Assembly (NCBI RefSeq): GCF_000758325.1
Contig: NZ_CP009459.1
Coordinates: forward strand, 3,782,001 to 3,846,000
Reading direction: 5' to 3'
Origin: Cedecea neteri
GTDB lineage: Bacteria > Pseudomonadota > Gammaproteobacteria > Enterobacterales > Enterobacteriaceae
Length of the DNA: 64,000 nucleotides
Shown: positions 7,961 through 17,668 of the stretch, piece by piece
How positions within the stretch are numbered: the first letter of the stretch is position 1
Layout: every line of letters starts with the position of its first letter
Made by a program: the position numbers and the translations under genes
Notes under the pieces: generated by a model
The model's database searches: none
Told to the model about the DNA's origin: nothing
The model's input: only the letters and a program-made list of their open reading frames with translations

Positions 7961-8353
7961 CTACCCACGTAATGTGGACATGGCGTTAAGCGAGATTCTG
8001 ATTTTCAAAATATTCAGGGCTGATAACGCCGCATAGCCTTTGCCGTGTACCGCAGGAATAAGCGACCAGCCTGCCTCCGGGTGTACCAAAGCCGGGGTGA
8101 GATTTCGCTTAGCTTCCTGGAAACCAAACGACCCCACGAATTGCCCGCTCTGTTTTTCAAACAGCGCCCAGTAACCGTAGCCCAGCGCCTGCCAGTGACC
8201 AATATAACGCATCAATCGCGCCCAGCTCATTTCACCATCCTGCGGTTTTCCGCCGCCGATAAACTTCACCATCTCCGGATCAGACCAACAGGCAACCAGC
8301 GCCTCATAGTCGTCCAGCGTAAAATGGCGCAGGATAAGGCGTTCCCGTTTCAA
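7961..8353 (-). pseudogene. GNAT acetyltransferase truncated at its 3' end
   Basis: 130 residues of a RimJ/RimL-like GNAT N-acetyltransferase. Up to about residue 108 it looks normal: RLILRHFTLDDYEAL at the start, GYWALFEKQSGQFVGSFGF, and the acetyl-CoA loop in AVHGKGYA. Family members are usually about 170-180 residues and continue with a helix, a NxAS motif and a final strand; here the protein changes into ILKIRISLNAMSTLRG and stops. The missing end coincides with the change from backbone to AT-rich DNA near 8015, so island insertion or a deletion removed the 3' third. A shortened protein without the acceptor half is unlikely to be active. Confidence 0.7.
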
Positions 8354-8392
8354 GACGGGGGGCTTGAGTAATCATCATGACTCCGCTCAGTA

Positions 8393-9640
8393 TTACTCTT
8401 GTAGTCGTTGTTTAAGGCCGGATTTGCAGGCGTAAATGATAGCGCAGAGCAGCAGGCTAAACAGCATAGTCCCCAAAAACACGCCCGCGCCGGTCAGGGT
8501 CAGCATAACGCCGCCAATCAACGGTCCCAGCGCAATGCCTAACGTCGTCAGGGTCGATGCCCCCAGGTACGCGCCACGATGCTCATCCGGTGCCAGCTGA
8601 TCCAGCAAAATATTCAGGTTCGGCATCAAAATTGCCTCGCCGATGCTGAAAATAACCGTCACGCTCACCCACAACAGCGCATCCGGCGTACGGACGGACC
8701 AGAACAAAAGCTGCGAAAGCGCGAAGATAGCGCCCCCGAGCAAAATACGATTAGACAGACTCACCTGAGCCAGGAAGCGAACCAGGAAAAGTTGGGCAAT
8801 AAGTACCGTACAGGCGTTCGACACCAGAATCAGCGTAATTAACTTTACGGCCGCCTCAGCGTCCAGCGTCAGCAAATAAAGCGGCACCACGGACTCATAA
8901 TGTACGAAAACCACGGCGCACAACGTGCTGCAAAGCAGCGCCGCGACAAACAGTTTGTCCCGGGCGATGATCAGCATCACATCGCGTAATCTGACCCCAG
9001 CTTTGTGCTCGCTTTCGTTGGCCACCAGCTTGCCTGCGGGAATAAACAGTAAGGTATAAATAAGCAGAGGCAAATAGCTCACCGCGGTGATCACAAAGGT
9101 GCCTTTCTGCGAAGTCAGCCCGAACGCAATACCGACCAGTGGCCCGGTGACCGCCGCCACATTCACCAAATAATAACGAATCTGCAGAGCCAGAGCGCGA
9201 CGACGGCGATCGCCCAGTAAGTCACTCATCAGCGCTCGCGTAGGCGGTTCTACCCACGCAAAACAGACACCAACAATCATTAGCCCAATGATAAATAACG
9301 CCATTCCTGTGGCCAGCCCAAGCAGAGCATAGCCAACAAACGACAGCGCACAGCCGAGGGAAAGCACGCCCCGGCGACCTAGCTTGTCCGACAGCTGCCC
9401 GCCATACATCCCCAACACAACCGCCAGAAGCGCGCTGCTGGTCATTGCTACGCCCACTGAGATCGGGGAGAGATGATAATTACGGGTCATGATCACCGTC
9501 ATAAACGGCCAGGCCATAAAATAGCTAAAGCGAATCACCAGGGTAAAAAACAGCAGCGCAATTACCGTGGCCGGGAAGGTTTTGACCGTCGGCCAAAAAC
9601 CGCGCGCAGCGTCCTCACGGACGGCATCGTTTGTCGTCAT
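8393..9640 (-). CDS. MFS efflux transporter
   Basis: 415 residues with about twelve hydrophobic segments. The cytoplasmic loop 2-3 motif GGQLSDKLGRRGVL is the major facilitator motif A, and PPTRALMSDL with the later GPLVG resembles the drug:proton antiporter pattern of 12-helix efflux pumps. The second half starts after a long central loop with KAGVRLRDV near residue 220. Substrate cannot be told from sequence; multidrug or metabolite export is most likely. It is followed on the same strand by the truncated GNAT gene with a 39-base gap. Confidence 0.85.
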   Translation of the reverse strand: MTTNDAVREDAARGFWPTVKTFPATVIALLFFTLVIRFSYFMAWPFMTVIMTRNYHLSPISVGVAMTSSALLAVVLGMYGGQLSDKLGRRGVLSLGCALSFVGYALLGLATGMALFIIGLMIVGVCFAWVEPPTRALMSDLLGDRRRRALALQIRYYLVNVAAVTGPLVGIAFGLTSQKGTFVITAVSYLPLLIYTLLFIPAGKLVANESEHKAGVRLRDVMLIIARDKLFVAALLCSTLCAVVFVHYESVVPLYLLTLDAEAAVKLITLILVSNACTVLIAQLFLVRFLAQVSLSNRILLGGAIFALSQLLFWSVRTPDALLWVSVTVIFSIGEAILMPNLNILLDQLAPDEHRGAYLGASTLTTLGIALGPLIGGVMLTLTGAGVFLGTMLFSLLLCAIIYACKSGLKQRLQE

Positions 9641-9866
9641 AAAGTGTCCTGTTATTTATCGTTATAGTGGAGGCGGGGCCGCTTACGCTGAGTAAGCGGT
9701 TAAATAGTAATAAGTTATTCCGTATTGGCTGGCAACGGAAATGTTACTGAAATGTTTATTTCCCCAGCTTGTCGTTTAAACCGTCAGCCGGGCAGCAAAA
9801 AATAGTGGGAAATTGTGACCAGCCGCTCAAAAAATGGCATTTCGTGCTGAGAATGTTTGGGGAGAG

Positions 9867-9887
9867 CCGGCGGCTGAACGCCGCCGG
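9867..9887 (-). terminator. GC-rich hairpin after SulP gene
   Basis: CCGGCGGC (9867-9874) and GCCGCCGG (9880-9887) form a perfect 8-bp stem with a five-base loop, 9 bases beyond the SulP stop codon. No T-run follows, so it may act as a weak terminator or 3' end protector. Confidence 0.4.
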
Positions 9888-9895
9888 TAGAATCG

Positions 9896-11392
9896 CTACA
9901 GTTTTCCGCTAAGACGCTGATGGAAATCGGCGCTGTGGGTATCCAGACCAACAATTTCGACCTGAGTCTGATAACGCTGATACCGCGTTTCAATGGCATC
10001 TAATACGGCAACCGTGGAAGCATCCCAAATTTGCGCCTGGCTCAGATCGATCACCACCCGTGCCGGGTCGTCAGCATAATGAAAATGCTCGACAAGGTCG
10101 TTGCTGCTCGCAAAGAACAGCGGCCCACGAACCCGGTACGTCACTTCACTCCCGTCCGCTGCCAACTGCCGCTCAGCACGCACCACATGCGCAATACGAC
10201 GGGCGAATAACATCATAGCGAAGATAACGCCCCCCAAAACGCCAAGCGCCAGGTTATCGGTATAAACCGTGATCGCGACAGTGGTGAGCATCACCAGCGT
10301 TTCCGGCACCGGCATACGGCGAAGTGTAACTGGAGAGATGCTATGCCAGTTCAACGTTTTCACCGCCACAATCATCATGATCCCGGCCAGCACCACCATC
10401 GGAATTTTCGCCATCACTTCACTCAGCACGGTGACCAGCAGTAATAATACCAGCGCAGCCGCCACGGTAGACAGCCGCGTACGCCCTCTTCCCAGCTCAA
10501 CGTTGACGATGGTTTGCCCAATCATGGCGCAGCCCGCGATGCCGCCATAAAAACCGGCGAAGATATTCGACACACCCAGCCCCCAGCATTCGCGCCGCTT
10601 GCTTGAAGGAGTATCGGTGAGATCGTCCACCAGCCTGGCCGTCAGTAAGGACTCCATCAGGCCAACAAAAGCAATACTCAACGCACAGGGCCAGATAATA
10701 CGCAGCGTCTCAACGTTAAGCGGCACTATCAGTTCCGTTAATCCAGGTAAGCCGGCTTTCATCGGCCCGCTGTCACCTACCGTGGGCATTATCCATCCCA
10801 TGGCGATGCTCAGCCCGGTCACAAGAACAATCGCCACCAGCGGCGAAGGCACTGATTTAAGCACTTTCGGTAACAGTAAAACGACGGCGAGCGTCACGGC
10901 GAACAGGCCCCAAACGAGAGGCGATTGCCCCCAGACATGAGGCACCTGAGCAAAGAAAATAAGAATACCCAGTGCATTCACAAACCCGGTCATGACCGAA
11001 AGCGGGATATAACGCATCATTCGCGCCAGCCCGCTCACGCCAAACAGGATCTGGATCCCGCCCGCCAGCACCACCGCAGGCAGGATATAACCTACGCCGT
11101 ACTGATGAACCATCGGGGCAATCACCAGCGCCACCGAGCCGGCCGCCGCGGTGACCATTGCCGGACGGCCACCCAGAATCGACATAGCAAAACAAAGCAC
11201 GATCGAGGCAATCAGGCTGACCTTCGGATCCACGCCCGCAATCAGGGAAAAAGAAATCACTTCGGGGATCAGGGCCAGCGCGGTGACGACCCCGGCAAGC
11301 ACTTCACGCTGGATGAGCCGGGGTGAGCGAAGCACGGCGCGCAGGCTATTCTCATGCGCATGTTGCGCGGCCAGTTCAGTTTGATTTGTCAT
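9896..11392 (-). CDS. SulP-family anion transporter with STAS domain
   Basis: 498 residues from the ATG at 11392; a TTG 14 codons upstream is less likely. Residues ~20-400 form the multi-helix SulP membrane domain (QREVLAGVVTALALIPEVISFSLIAG near the start, and the GCAMIGQTIVNVELGRGRTRLST segment). Residues ~410-498 are a cytoplasmic STAS domain with VIDLSQAQIWDASTVAVLDAI. SulP proteins carry sulfate, bicarbonate, dicarboxylates or chloride across the inner membrane; the substrate here is unknown. The pphA gene that flanks sdsR in E. coli is absent and this gene occupies its place. Confidence 0.9.
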   Translation of the reverse strand: MTNQTELAAQHAHENSLRAVLRSPRLIQREVLAGVVTALALIPEVISFSLIAGVDPKVSLIASIVLCFAMSILGGRPAMVTAAAGSVALVIAPMVHQYGVGYILPAVVLAGGIQILFGVSGLARMMRYIPLSVMTGFVNALGILIFFAQVPHVWGQSPLVWGLFAVTLAVVLLLPKVLKSVPSPLVAIVLVTGLSIAMGWIMPTVGDSGPMKAGLPGLTELIVPLNVETLRIIWPCALSIAFVGLMESLLTARLVDDLTDTPSSKRRECWGLGVSNIFAGFYGGIAGCAMIGQTIVNVELGRGRTRLSTVAAALVLLLLVTVLSEVMAKIPMVVLAGIMMIVAVKTLNWHSISPVTLRRMPVPETLVMLTTVAITVYTDNLALGVLGGVIFAMMLFARRIAHVVRAERQLAADGSEVTYRVRGPLFFASSNDLVEHFHYADDPARVVIDLSQAQIWDASTVAVLDAIETRYQRYQTQVEIVGLDTHSADFHQRLSGKL

Positions 11393-11639
11393 AATGGGAT
11401 GCAGGCTTATTATCAGGAACGCCGCATTTCTCAAGGAATGCGGTCAGCGAGGCCGAAAGTGTAGCGTTGTCCCGGCAGTGATGCGAGTTTTTGTGACTCA
11501 CATCACTAGTCTGGATGACGCGCCTGCTCAGCACTCTCGTTTGCGCAACAAAAAATTAACAAATTGAGTAAAAAACGCTGGACGGCAAGCTATCAAGGTG
11601 TGGTATGGTTTTAGCGCACTGGTCAAGCCGAAGCGTTAT

Positions 11640-11910
11640 GGGAAACGCTTACGCAAGCAGGCTGGCTAGTTTCCGAATAAAAAAAAAGACCGAACACGAT
11701 TCCTGTATTCGGTCCAGGGAAATGGCTCTTGGGAGAGAGCCGTGCGCTAAAAGTTGGCATTAATGCAGGCTAAATCGCCTTGCCCCTTAAGAATAGATTA
11801 CCGGCGCAGGTTTTCCAGTCCGCAACAAAAGTGGTCAGAAAAAAAGCGCAATAAAGGTGACTATTTATGCAAAAACAGCAATATCCCGTTGAGGTTATTG
11901 CTGTTTTTTT
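11640..11910 (+). ncRNA. ryeA: RyeA (SraC) RNA, antisense to SdsR
   Basis: In E. coli a longer RNA, RyeA, is transcribed opposite to and across SdsR. The plus strand here has the same arrangement, ending at a strong terminator: AAAACAGCAATA (11872-11883) pairs with TATTGCTGTTTT (11896-11907), followed by T's to 11910. The 5' end is estimated from the E. coli transcript and could be off by tens of bases. RyeA and SdsR pair over their full overlap and are cut by RNase III. Confidence 0.65.
11681..11784 (-). ncRNA. sdsR: SdsR (RyeB) small RNA
   Basis: The minus strand from 11784 begins GGCAAGGCGATTTAGCCTGC and ends with a GACCGAA...TTCGGTC hairpin followed by a T-run (poly-A at 11679-11687 on the plus strand). 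This matches the roughly 104-nt stationary-phase sRNA SdsR, including the internal GGCTCTCTCCCAAGAGCC hairpin. The upstream CTATTCTTAAGGG is the conserved sigma-S -10 region. SdsR is an Hfq-dependent regulator of porin, mutS and tolC mRNAs in relatives. It sits next to yebY, as in E. coli. Confidence 0.92.
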
Positions 11911-11931
11911 ATGGCAAAAAATGCGTGCTTT

Positions 11932-12276
11932 TTATTCACCGCAAAGCTTTTGCGCACGCTCAATGAAGGGTTCGAGACTCATCTTCTGGCCAGGATGCTG
12001 CGGATCGTCCACCTGAATAACGCTGATGGGCTGCCCGCTCGTTTTACCGCTCTTAATCTGCTGCTCGGCAATGGCGTTCAGTGGGTACTGCATCAGCGTA
12101 CTTGGATTGATGGCAAACAACGCATTCCCCGCTCTGCAGCTCAACATCACCTCTTCACGGTTGAACGCCCATTTGTCTTTACCCACCTCAAACCGGCTCA
12201 CGGTGATAATTTGCGGGGCAGCCAGCGCAGAACCCGCGCAGGCCAGCAGCAGTAAAGTCAAAATGCTCTTTTTCAT
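11932..12276 (-). CDS. yebY: YebY, small secreted protein of the copper operon
   Basis: 114 residues starting at the ATG that opens a clear signal peptide ([20 protein letters not shown], cut after AA). The mature part has two Cys (VMLSCRAG and the C-terminal KLCGE) that can form a disulfide in the periplasm. Nearly the whole sequence, for example [20 protein letters not shown], corresponds to E. coli YebY (DUF2511). It is last in the minus-strand copC-copD-yebY series, 28 bases after copD; the E. coli operon is linked to copper stress. The exact role is not known. Confidence 0.9.
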   Translation of the reverse strand: MKKSILTLLLLACAGSALAAPQIITVSRFEVGKDKWAFNREEVMLSCRAGNALFAINPSTLMQYPLNAIAEQQIKSGKTSGQPISVIQVDDPQHPGQKMSLEPFIERAQKLCGE

Positions 12277-12304
12277 GAATCTCTCATATAACCAGTTTGC
12301 GCCG

Positions 12305-13180
12305 TCAGAACGGCTCCCAGGTAGCATAGATGCTGACAAGCAGCAGTACTCCTACCGATAAAATCACTTCCAGCCACGTAAGCTGAATAAATCTTCGCTG
12401 AGCATCGGCCTGAACAGCGTCGAAACGCGGCACCAGTATATAGCGGTTGATCAGCGCCAGCATAACCATCACGAGCACCAGCGCAACCTTCAGCGCCAGC
12501 AATCGAACATAGCCACTTTCCAGCGGCAGCGCCCAGCCCAGGATAAGCAAGCTATTCACCACGCCGGTCACCAGTACCGCAGCCACTGCAAGATGCCCGT
12601 AGCGCGAAAAACGCATCATTGCCGTAATCGCCGGAGTACGCCAGCGCGGCTTATGCGCCATATGCATACAAACCAGCAAAGGCAGAAGTCCGCCTACCCA
12701 CCAGCCCGCGCTCAGAAGATGAATCGCATGGTTCATCCGCTGAAAGACACCCAGCGCGCCGTCGTGCATGGCTGCATGCCCGACGCCTGCCAGCATAATG
12801 AGCTGAGCCGCGGCTAACAGCAGTAATAAACCCGGCATTGCCCGTGGAGCGATCAGCACAGCGGCCAGCGTAGCCACGCCGAGCAATATCTGCCATATCC
12901 ATACCGAGCCAAAGCGAGTCGTTAACACCGCCTGCCAGATATCCGGCGAGAGTGTATCGCGCCAGCCGTCACCCATTTGCCCGGCCTGGGCCATGAATAG
13001 CAGGCCGGCGCTAATGAGCGACAGCCAGACGGCAGGCCGCCACTGTGCTCTGAGGCGACGCACAAGCACGGGCTTAAACTGCTGCGGGGCAAGGAGCGAA
13101 CAACAGATGGCGCTGCCAAGCAGCACCATCAAGGCAGTGAAATGGATAAAACGCAGCGCGATGTAGAACGCCGACAGCAT
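12305..13180 (-). CDS. copD: CopD/YebZ inner-membrane copper transport protein
   Basis: 291 residues, almost entirely hydrophobic, with about eight transmembrane helices. It has the CopD family pattern with conserved His residues in membrane segments ([10 protein letters not shown] near the start, GVGHAAMH, and [20 protein letters not shown]). CopD proteins are proposed to take up copper delivered by periplasmic CopC. Its start lies only 5 bases after the copC stop on the same strand, so they are co-transcribed. E. coli name yebZ. Confidence 0.9.
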   Translation of the reverse strand: MLSAFYIALRFIHFTALMVLLGSAICCSLLAPQQFKPVLVRRLRAQWRPAVWLSLISAGLLFMAQAGQMGDGWRDTLSPDIWQAVLTTRFGSVWIWQILLGVATLAAVLIAPRAMPGLLLLLAAAQLIMLAGVGHAAMHDGALGVFQRMNHAIHLLSAGWWVGGLLPLLVCMHMAHKPRWRTPAITAMMRFSRYGHLAVAAVLVTGVVNSLLILGWALPLESGYVRLLALKVALVLVMVMLALINRYILVPRFDAVQADAQRRFIQLTWLEVILSVGVLLLVSIYATWEPF

Positions 13181-13185
13181 GGCGA

Positions 13186-13560
13186 TTATTTCACGGAGAA
13201 GTGGTAGTTACCTTTGGTTTTGTGCCCATCGACCGACACAACATGCCAGTCTACGGAGTAATCACCCGGTTTCAGGGCTTCTTCAACCGGCACAATCAGC
13301 TGTTTGTTGTCGGTCTCAGCAACCTTCACTTTCCCGGTCTTCACGGCAGATTTCTGCGGGCCGGTCACGGTCACGCCGCTGAAGCCGGGCTCCACGCCCT
13401 CAGAGAAGCTCAGGGTCAGCGACTGCGGCGATGCGGTCACGGCAGAATCTGCCGCAGGAGACTGCTGCTTAAGGTGCGCGTGAGCAAACACGGCTGGAGA
13501 AACGGCCATAGCAGCGACAAATGCCGCCACGGTTGCGATGCGGGAGGAGATGAACGCCAT
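13186..13560 (-). CDS. copC: CopC/YobA periplasmic copper-binding protein
   Basis: 124 residues. The signal peptide ends AVFA and the mature protein begins [10 protein letters not shown], placing His at the new N-terminus, where the CopC family binds Cu(II) in a histidine-brace-like site. The other ligands are expected in the C-terminal [14 protein letters not shown] segment. The fold is the CopC beta-sandwich ([22 protein letters not shown]). First gene of copC-copD-yebY. E. coli name yobA. Confidence 0.92.
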   Translation of the reverse strand: MAFISSRIATVAAFVAAMAVSPAVFAHAHLKQQSPAADSAVTASPQSLTLSFSEGVEPGFSGVTVTGPQKSAVKTGKVKVAETDNKQLIVPVEEALKPGDYSVDWHVVSVDGHKTKGNYHFSVK

Positions 13561-13701
13561 ATTAACTATTCCTTTTTGTTATGTGTTGAGGCGGCAAGGA
13601 TACCCCCGCGTCAATACCAAGTCGAGACGGGAAAAGCTATTGTTGCTTGTCATCCGGGGCGCAAAACAGTAACTTCTGCGCTGACATTGCAGGAGGATAT
13701 G

Positions 13702-13932
13702 ATGAGCTACAATCTCGCCGATTTACCCCAGGAAGAAATGGATAAAGTTAACGTCGACCTTGCCGCTGCCGGTGTGGCGTTTAAAGAGCGCTATAACATG
13801 CCCGTTGTGGCCGAAATGGTGGAACGTGAACAACCTGAACACCTGCGGACCTGGTTCCGTGAAAAGCTGATTGCCTATCGTCTGGCCTCGGTTAATCTTT
13901 CCCGTTTGCCGTATGAACCAAAGCAAAAATAA
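13702..13932 (+). CDS. holE: HolE, theta subunit of DNA polymerase III
   Basis: 76 residues, the E. coli length. From [24 protein letters not shown] through [11 protein letters not shown] it is nearly identical to HolE. Theta binds and stabilises the epsilon proofreading subunit in the Pol III core. Two ATGs are adjacent (13699 and 13702); the AGGAGG at 13691-13696 and the match to the E. coli N-terminus favour 13702. A longer open frame extends upstream but overlaps copC and is not supported. Confidence 0.93.
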   Translation: MSYNLADLPQEEMDKVNVDLAAAGVAFKERYNMPVVAEMVEREQPEHLRTWFREKLIAYRLASVNLSRLPYEPKQK

Positions 13933-14061
13933 AAACTTAAGAATTTTCTCTTTGATGCAAAACTAGTGCTACCCTCTTCCTTGTTCAGTTGACCACAAGC
14001 TTTGGCTCATCCCTCACGATTGCAGGACGCAATCGTTGGATGAAAGATTAAGGAAGAACCT

Positions 14062-14790
14062 ATGCCACGCTGGAATGTTGCCGCTGCGCAATACGGTGCC
14101 GTTGCCGGAAATTATCAGGCCAACATCGACCACCACCTCGATTTCATTCGCTGTGCCGCCGAAGAAGGCATCGACCTACTGGTTTTCCCTCATCTCTCTT
14201 TATCCGGATTACGCCTCGACAATAACCCTCCGGCGTTTACCGATCCACTGTTCGACCCGCTCAGCGAGGCTGCTCGCAGCTACCATATGACCGTGATCGT
14301 CGGCATGTCGCTCAGTGACGAGGCGCATAGCGCAGCCGGTATGGTAGGTTTTCTGCCGGACGGGTCGCGTATCGCCTGTTGTAAACGTCCCTCTGAGGCG
14401 GCAGATATCAACGCGCAGCCTCCCGTCCCCCCACTTTTGGGGCAACGCTTTCGCAATATCGCGCTGGCCGTTTGCGCCCAGAGCGATGATGAAGCCTGGC
14501 CGCAAAGTGCGGCTAACATCGGGGCAGATCTTTACGCTACCGGCGCCGCGATGACAGAACTGAGCTACCAGCAAGACGAAATGTATATGCAGCGCTGGGC
14601 GCATAAATATGGGCTCACCATTCTGCAGGCCAATTACGCCTGGTCCGGGGCAGAACTTCGCTCTGCAGGCCGCAGCGCATGTTGGGATAATTTAGGCCAG
14701 CTCGTCGTCAGAGCCGACCAGGGCGAATTGCTGGCGATTGGCCGCCGGGATGAGAGAGGTTGGCACGGCGAGGTCATTCCTTTACGCTAG
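14062..14790 (+). CDS. yobB: YobB-like carbon-nitrogen hydrolase family protein
   Basis: 242 residues of the nitrilase/CN-hydrolase fold, beginning WNVAAAQYGAVAGNYQANID and placed as in E. coli between holE and exoX. Active nitrilases use a Glu-Lys-Cys triad. The usual Glu in FPELSLTGY is replaced here by His44 (FPHLSLSGL), while a Cys is present in LAVCAQSDDEAWP. The enzyme may therefore be inactive as an amidase or have changed chemistry. Substrate unknown. Confidence 0.8.
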   Translation: MPRWNVAAAQYGAVAGNYQANIDHHLDFIRCAAEEGIDLLVFPHLSLSGLRLDNNPPAFTDPLFDPLSEAARSYHMTVIVGMSLSDEAHSAAGMVGFLPDGSRIACCKRPSEAADINAQPPVPPLLGQRFRNIALAVCAQSDDEAWPQSAANIGADLYATGAAMTELSYQQDEMYMQRWAHKYGLTILQANYAWSGAELRSAGRSACWDNLGQLVVRADQGELLAIGRRDERGWHGEVIPLR

Positions 14791-14819
14791 TCGCCTGAAG
14801 CCTGTTAACGGAGACTGCG

Positions 14820-15491
14820 ATGCTGCGCATTATTGATACGGAAACCTGTGGATTACAGGGAGGCGTAGTGGAAGTGGCGTCGGTCGACATCATCGACGGC
14901 AAGATTGTAAACCCGATGAGCGATCTTGTCCGTCCTGACCGGCCAATAAGCCACCAGGCGATGGCTATCCATAAAATTACCGAAGAGATGGTGGCCGATA
15001 AACCCTGGATTGAAGACGTCATCCCCCGCTATATCGGAAGCCCCTATTACGTGGCGCACAATGCCAGTTTCGACAGCCGCATGCTGCCGGAAATGCAGGG
15101 CGACTGGATTTGCACGGTGAAGCTGGCGCGGCGCCTGTGGCCGGGCATCAAATACAGCAACATGGGCTTGTATAAATCGCTAAAACTGCATGTGGATACG
15201 CCTGCCGGGCTGCATCATCACCGCGCCTTGTTTGACTGCTATATCACCGCCGCCCTGCTGCTGAGAATTATGGATGTGTCCGGCTGGACCGCAGAAGATA
15301 TGGTCACAATTACCGGGCGTCCGGCGCTGGTGACCACCATGATGTTTGGCAAATACCGGGGCAAACGCATTGCCGAAATAGCCGAAGACGATCCGGGTTA
15401 TCTTCGCTGGATGCTCAACAACATCAAGGAGCTAACGCCGGATCTCCGCATGACAATAAAACATTACCTGGCCGCCAGCGCGGCCGATTAA
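14820..15491 (+). CDS. exoX: Exodeoxyribonuclease X
   Basis: 223 residues. The DEDD exonuclease fold shows D6 and E8 in RIIDTETCG (ExoI motif), HNASFDSRM (ExoII) and HHHRALFDC (ExoIII with the His-Asp pair). The C-terminal part has a [25 protein letters not shown] segment typical of ExoX. It is a 3'-5' DNA exonuclease acting in mismatch and recombination repair. The gene starts 29 bases after yobB and overlaps the convergent ptrB stop by 4 bases. Confidence 0.93.
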   Translation: MLRIIDTETCGLQGGVVEVASVDIIDGKIVNPMSDLVRPDRPISHQAMAIHKITEEMVADKPWIEDVIPRYIGSPYYVAHNASFDSRMLPEMQGDWICTVKLARRLWPGIKYSNMGLYKSLKLHVDTPAGLHHHRALFDCYITAALLLRIMDVSGWTAEDMVTITGRPALVTTMMFGKYRGKRIAEIAEDDPGYLRWMLNNIKELTPDLRMTIKHYLAASAAD

Positions 15492-17557
15492 TGCACGCGC
15501 CCTGGCAGCGTCCCCTGCGTCAGGGCAATCAGGAAAGCAAACTCCAGCGCTACGCCTTCGTAAGATTTGAAGCGCCCCGACTTGCCGCCATGCCCGGAAT
15601 CCATGTCGGTACAAAGCAGCAGCAAGGTCTCATCCCGCTTATAGTCGCGTAATTTGGCAACCCACTTAGCCGGCTCCCAATATTGTACCTGCGAATCATG
15701 CAGCCCGGTGGTCACTAACAAATGGGGATAAGCCTGCTCGCGAACCTGATCGTAGGGGCTGTATTGCTTCATATAGCGGTAATACTCTTCGTCCTGGGGG
15801 TTGCCCCACTCTTCAAACTCTCCGGTGGTGAGCGGAATTGACTCATCCAGCATCGTGGTTACAACGTCAACAAACGGCACCTGAGCCACCACGCCATGGA
15901 ATAATTCAGGGCGCAGATTGATAGCCGTTCCCATCAGCATCCCGCCCGCGCTGCCACCCATCCCATAAAGCAGTTTAGGATCGCCATATCCCTGCCTGAG
16001 CAGCTCGTCGCATACGTCCAGATAGTCGTTAAAGGTATTCATCTTTTTCAGGTATTTACCGTCTTCATACCATTGCTGGCCCAGCTCACCACCGCCGCGT
16101 ACATGGGCAATGGCGAAGACAAACCCTCTGTCCAGCAGACTTAAACGGCTGCTGCTAAAGTCAGCATCCATACTGCTGCCGTAAGATCCATAGCCATAGA
16201 CCAGCAGCGGATTTTTACCCCGGCGAAAGTGTTTCCGGTGATAAACCAGTGAGACCGGCACCTGAACGCCATCCCGCGCCGTCACCCACAGATGCTCGCT
16301 GCGGTAATTGTTAGCATCAAAACCGGCAACCTGGGTTTGCTTGATAACCCGCCGTTCACCGCTGTCCATATCCAGCTCGAAAAGCGTATCCGGCGTCGTC
16401 ATTGAAGAGTAACCGTAGCGCAGGTGGGAGGTCTCCGGCTCAGGATTATAGCCAAGCCAGGTGACATAGGCCGGATCGTCAAAAGCGATGCCCGTAGACT
16501 CACGCGTATGGCGATTAATCTGGCGCAGGCTGGTCAATCCCTGCTGGCGCTCGGCAACCACCAGCCAGTCGCGGAACAGCGTAAAGTCTTCAAGCATGAC
16601 CTGTTCCCGTGCGGCAATCAGCGTTTCCCATTGTTTTTCGTCCCGCACGGCGCTGCGGTAGAGTCCGAAGTTTTTACCGTCTTTGTTGGAACGAATGTAG
16701 AACCCATGCTGGTAGTGATCGACCGTGTACTCATGATCTTTCCGGCGCGGGGCAAAGACTTGCGGCTCGGCGTCCGCCAGTTCGGCATCCAGTAACAAAG
16801 CCTCACTCGTCGTCGCGCTGGCAAGATGAATGACAACAAAATGCTGGGAGGTTGTTTTATGCACGCTGACGTAAAAAGCGTCATCTTTTTCTTCATACAC
16901 CAGTTGGTCATCGGCCACCGGGTGGCCCAGCGTGTGCCGCCAGACCTGATAAGGCAGTAAGGTTTTCGGATGCTTGCGCACGTAGTAAAGCGTGACGGAA
17001 TCATTTGCCCAAACAAAACTGGTCGAGACGTTATTCAGCAACTCCGGATACCAGTTCCCGGTTTTCAAATTACGCAGGCGAATACCGAACTGACGGCGGG
17101 AGAGATAGTCCTCCGCCAGGGCCATCACGGCATTGTCCGGCGTAATGGCAAACCCGCCCATGGTGTAGAACTCGCTATGGGCTGCACGCTGGTTGGCATC
17201 CAGCAAAACGTCCCACTCGCCCCACTCTTCTCTGACCGCGGATTGCCGCTGATAAATCGCGTACTCATTCCCTTTGTCATAAACCTGACGGTAGCGATAG
17301 CCGTTCTTCACATAAGGGGCGGAAACATCGCGAGGTGGAACGCGAGCGATCATCTCTTTGAGCAGCTGATCCTGCAGCGCGCGCTGGCTCTCCATGATCG
17401 TTTTACCGTAATCGTTTTCCTGCTCCAGGTATTTCAGCACTTCGGGATCGGTGCGGTCATCATCCCGCAGCCAGTAATAGTTATCCGTGCGGGTATCGCC
17501 ATGCAACGTCATAGCGTGAGGAACTTTTTTGGCTTTTGGCGGCATCACTTTCATCAT
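15488..17557 (-). CDS. ptrB: Oligopeptidase B (protease II)
   Basis: About 689 residues of a prolyl-oligopeptidase-family serine peptidase that cuts after Arg/Lys in short peptides. An N-terminal seven-blade propeller ([15 protein letters not shown] onward) covers the alpha/beta hydrolase. The catalytic Ser is in [10 protein letters not shown] (about residue 536), Asp in TTGLHDSQV and His in [10 protein letters not shown] near the end. The frame is open 31 codons further upstream, but E. coli PtrB begins at MLPKAARIPHAM, which aligns with [12 protein letters not shown]; an ATG at 17557, 17554 or 17545 is likely. Confidence 0.93.
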   Translation of the reverse strand: MMKVMPPKAKKVPHAMTLHGDTRTDNYYWLRDDDRTDPEVLKYLEQENDYGKTIMESQRALQDQLLKEMIARVPPRDVSAPYVKNGYRYRQVYDKGNEYAIYQRQSAVREEWGEWDVLLDANQRAAHSEFYTMGGFAITPDNAVMALAEDYLSRRQFGIRLRNLKTGNWYPELLNNVSTSFVWANDSVTLYYVRKHPKTLLPYQVWRHTLGHPVADDQLVYEEKDDAFYVSVHKTTSQHFVVIHLASATTSEALLLDAELADAEPQVFAPRRKDHEYTVDHYQHGFYIRSNKDGKNFGLYRSAVRDEKQWETLIAAREQVMLEDFTLFRDWLVVAERQQGLTSLRQINRHTRESTGIAFDDPAYVTWLGYNPEPETSHLRYGYSSMTTPDTLFELDMDSGERRVIKQTQVAGFDANNYRSEHLWVTARDGVQVPVSLVYHRKHFRRGKNPLLVYGYGSYGSSMDADFSSSRLSLLDRGFVFAIAHVRGGGELGQQWYEDGKYLKKMNTFNDYLDVCDELLRQGYGDPKLLYGMGGSAGGMLMGTAINLRPELFHGVVAQVPFVDVVTTMLDESIPLTTGEFEEWGNPQDEEYYRYMKQYSPYDQVREQAYPHLLVTTGLHDSQVQYWEPAKWVAKLRDYKRDETLLLLCTDMDSGHGGKSGRFKSYEGVALEFAFLIALTQGTLPGRVH

Positions 17558-17668
17558 TTTCCGTTTAACACCCCGTAAGGGTGGCAAATTCAGCCGGGCT
17601 TGCAAGCGGAACATGAAAGATAAAAGAAAATGCCGGGACAGACCCGGCACAAAGTAATGGCAGGAGGA

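Noticed and set aside
13201-13932. Long 243-codon version of holE
   Set aside because: Would overlap copC on the opposite strand; the last 76 codons match HolE exactly and have their own AGGAGG ribosome site.
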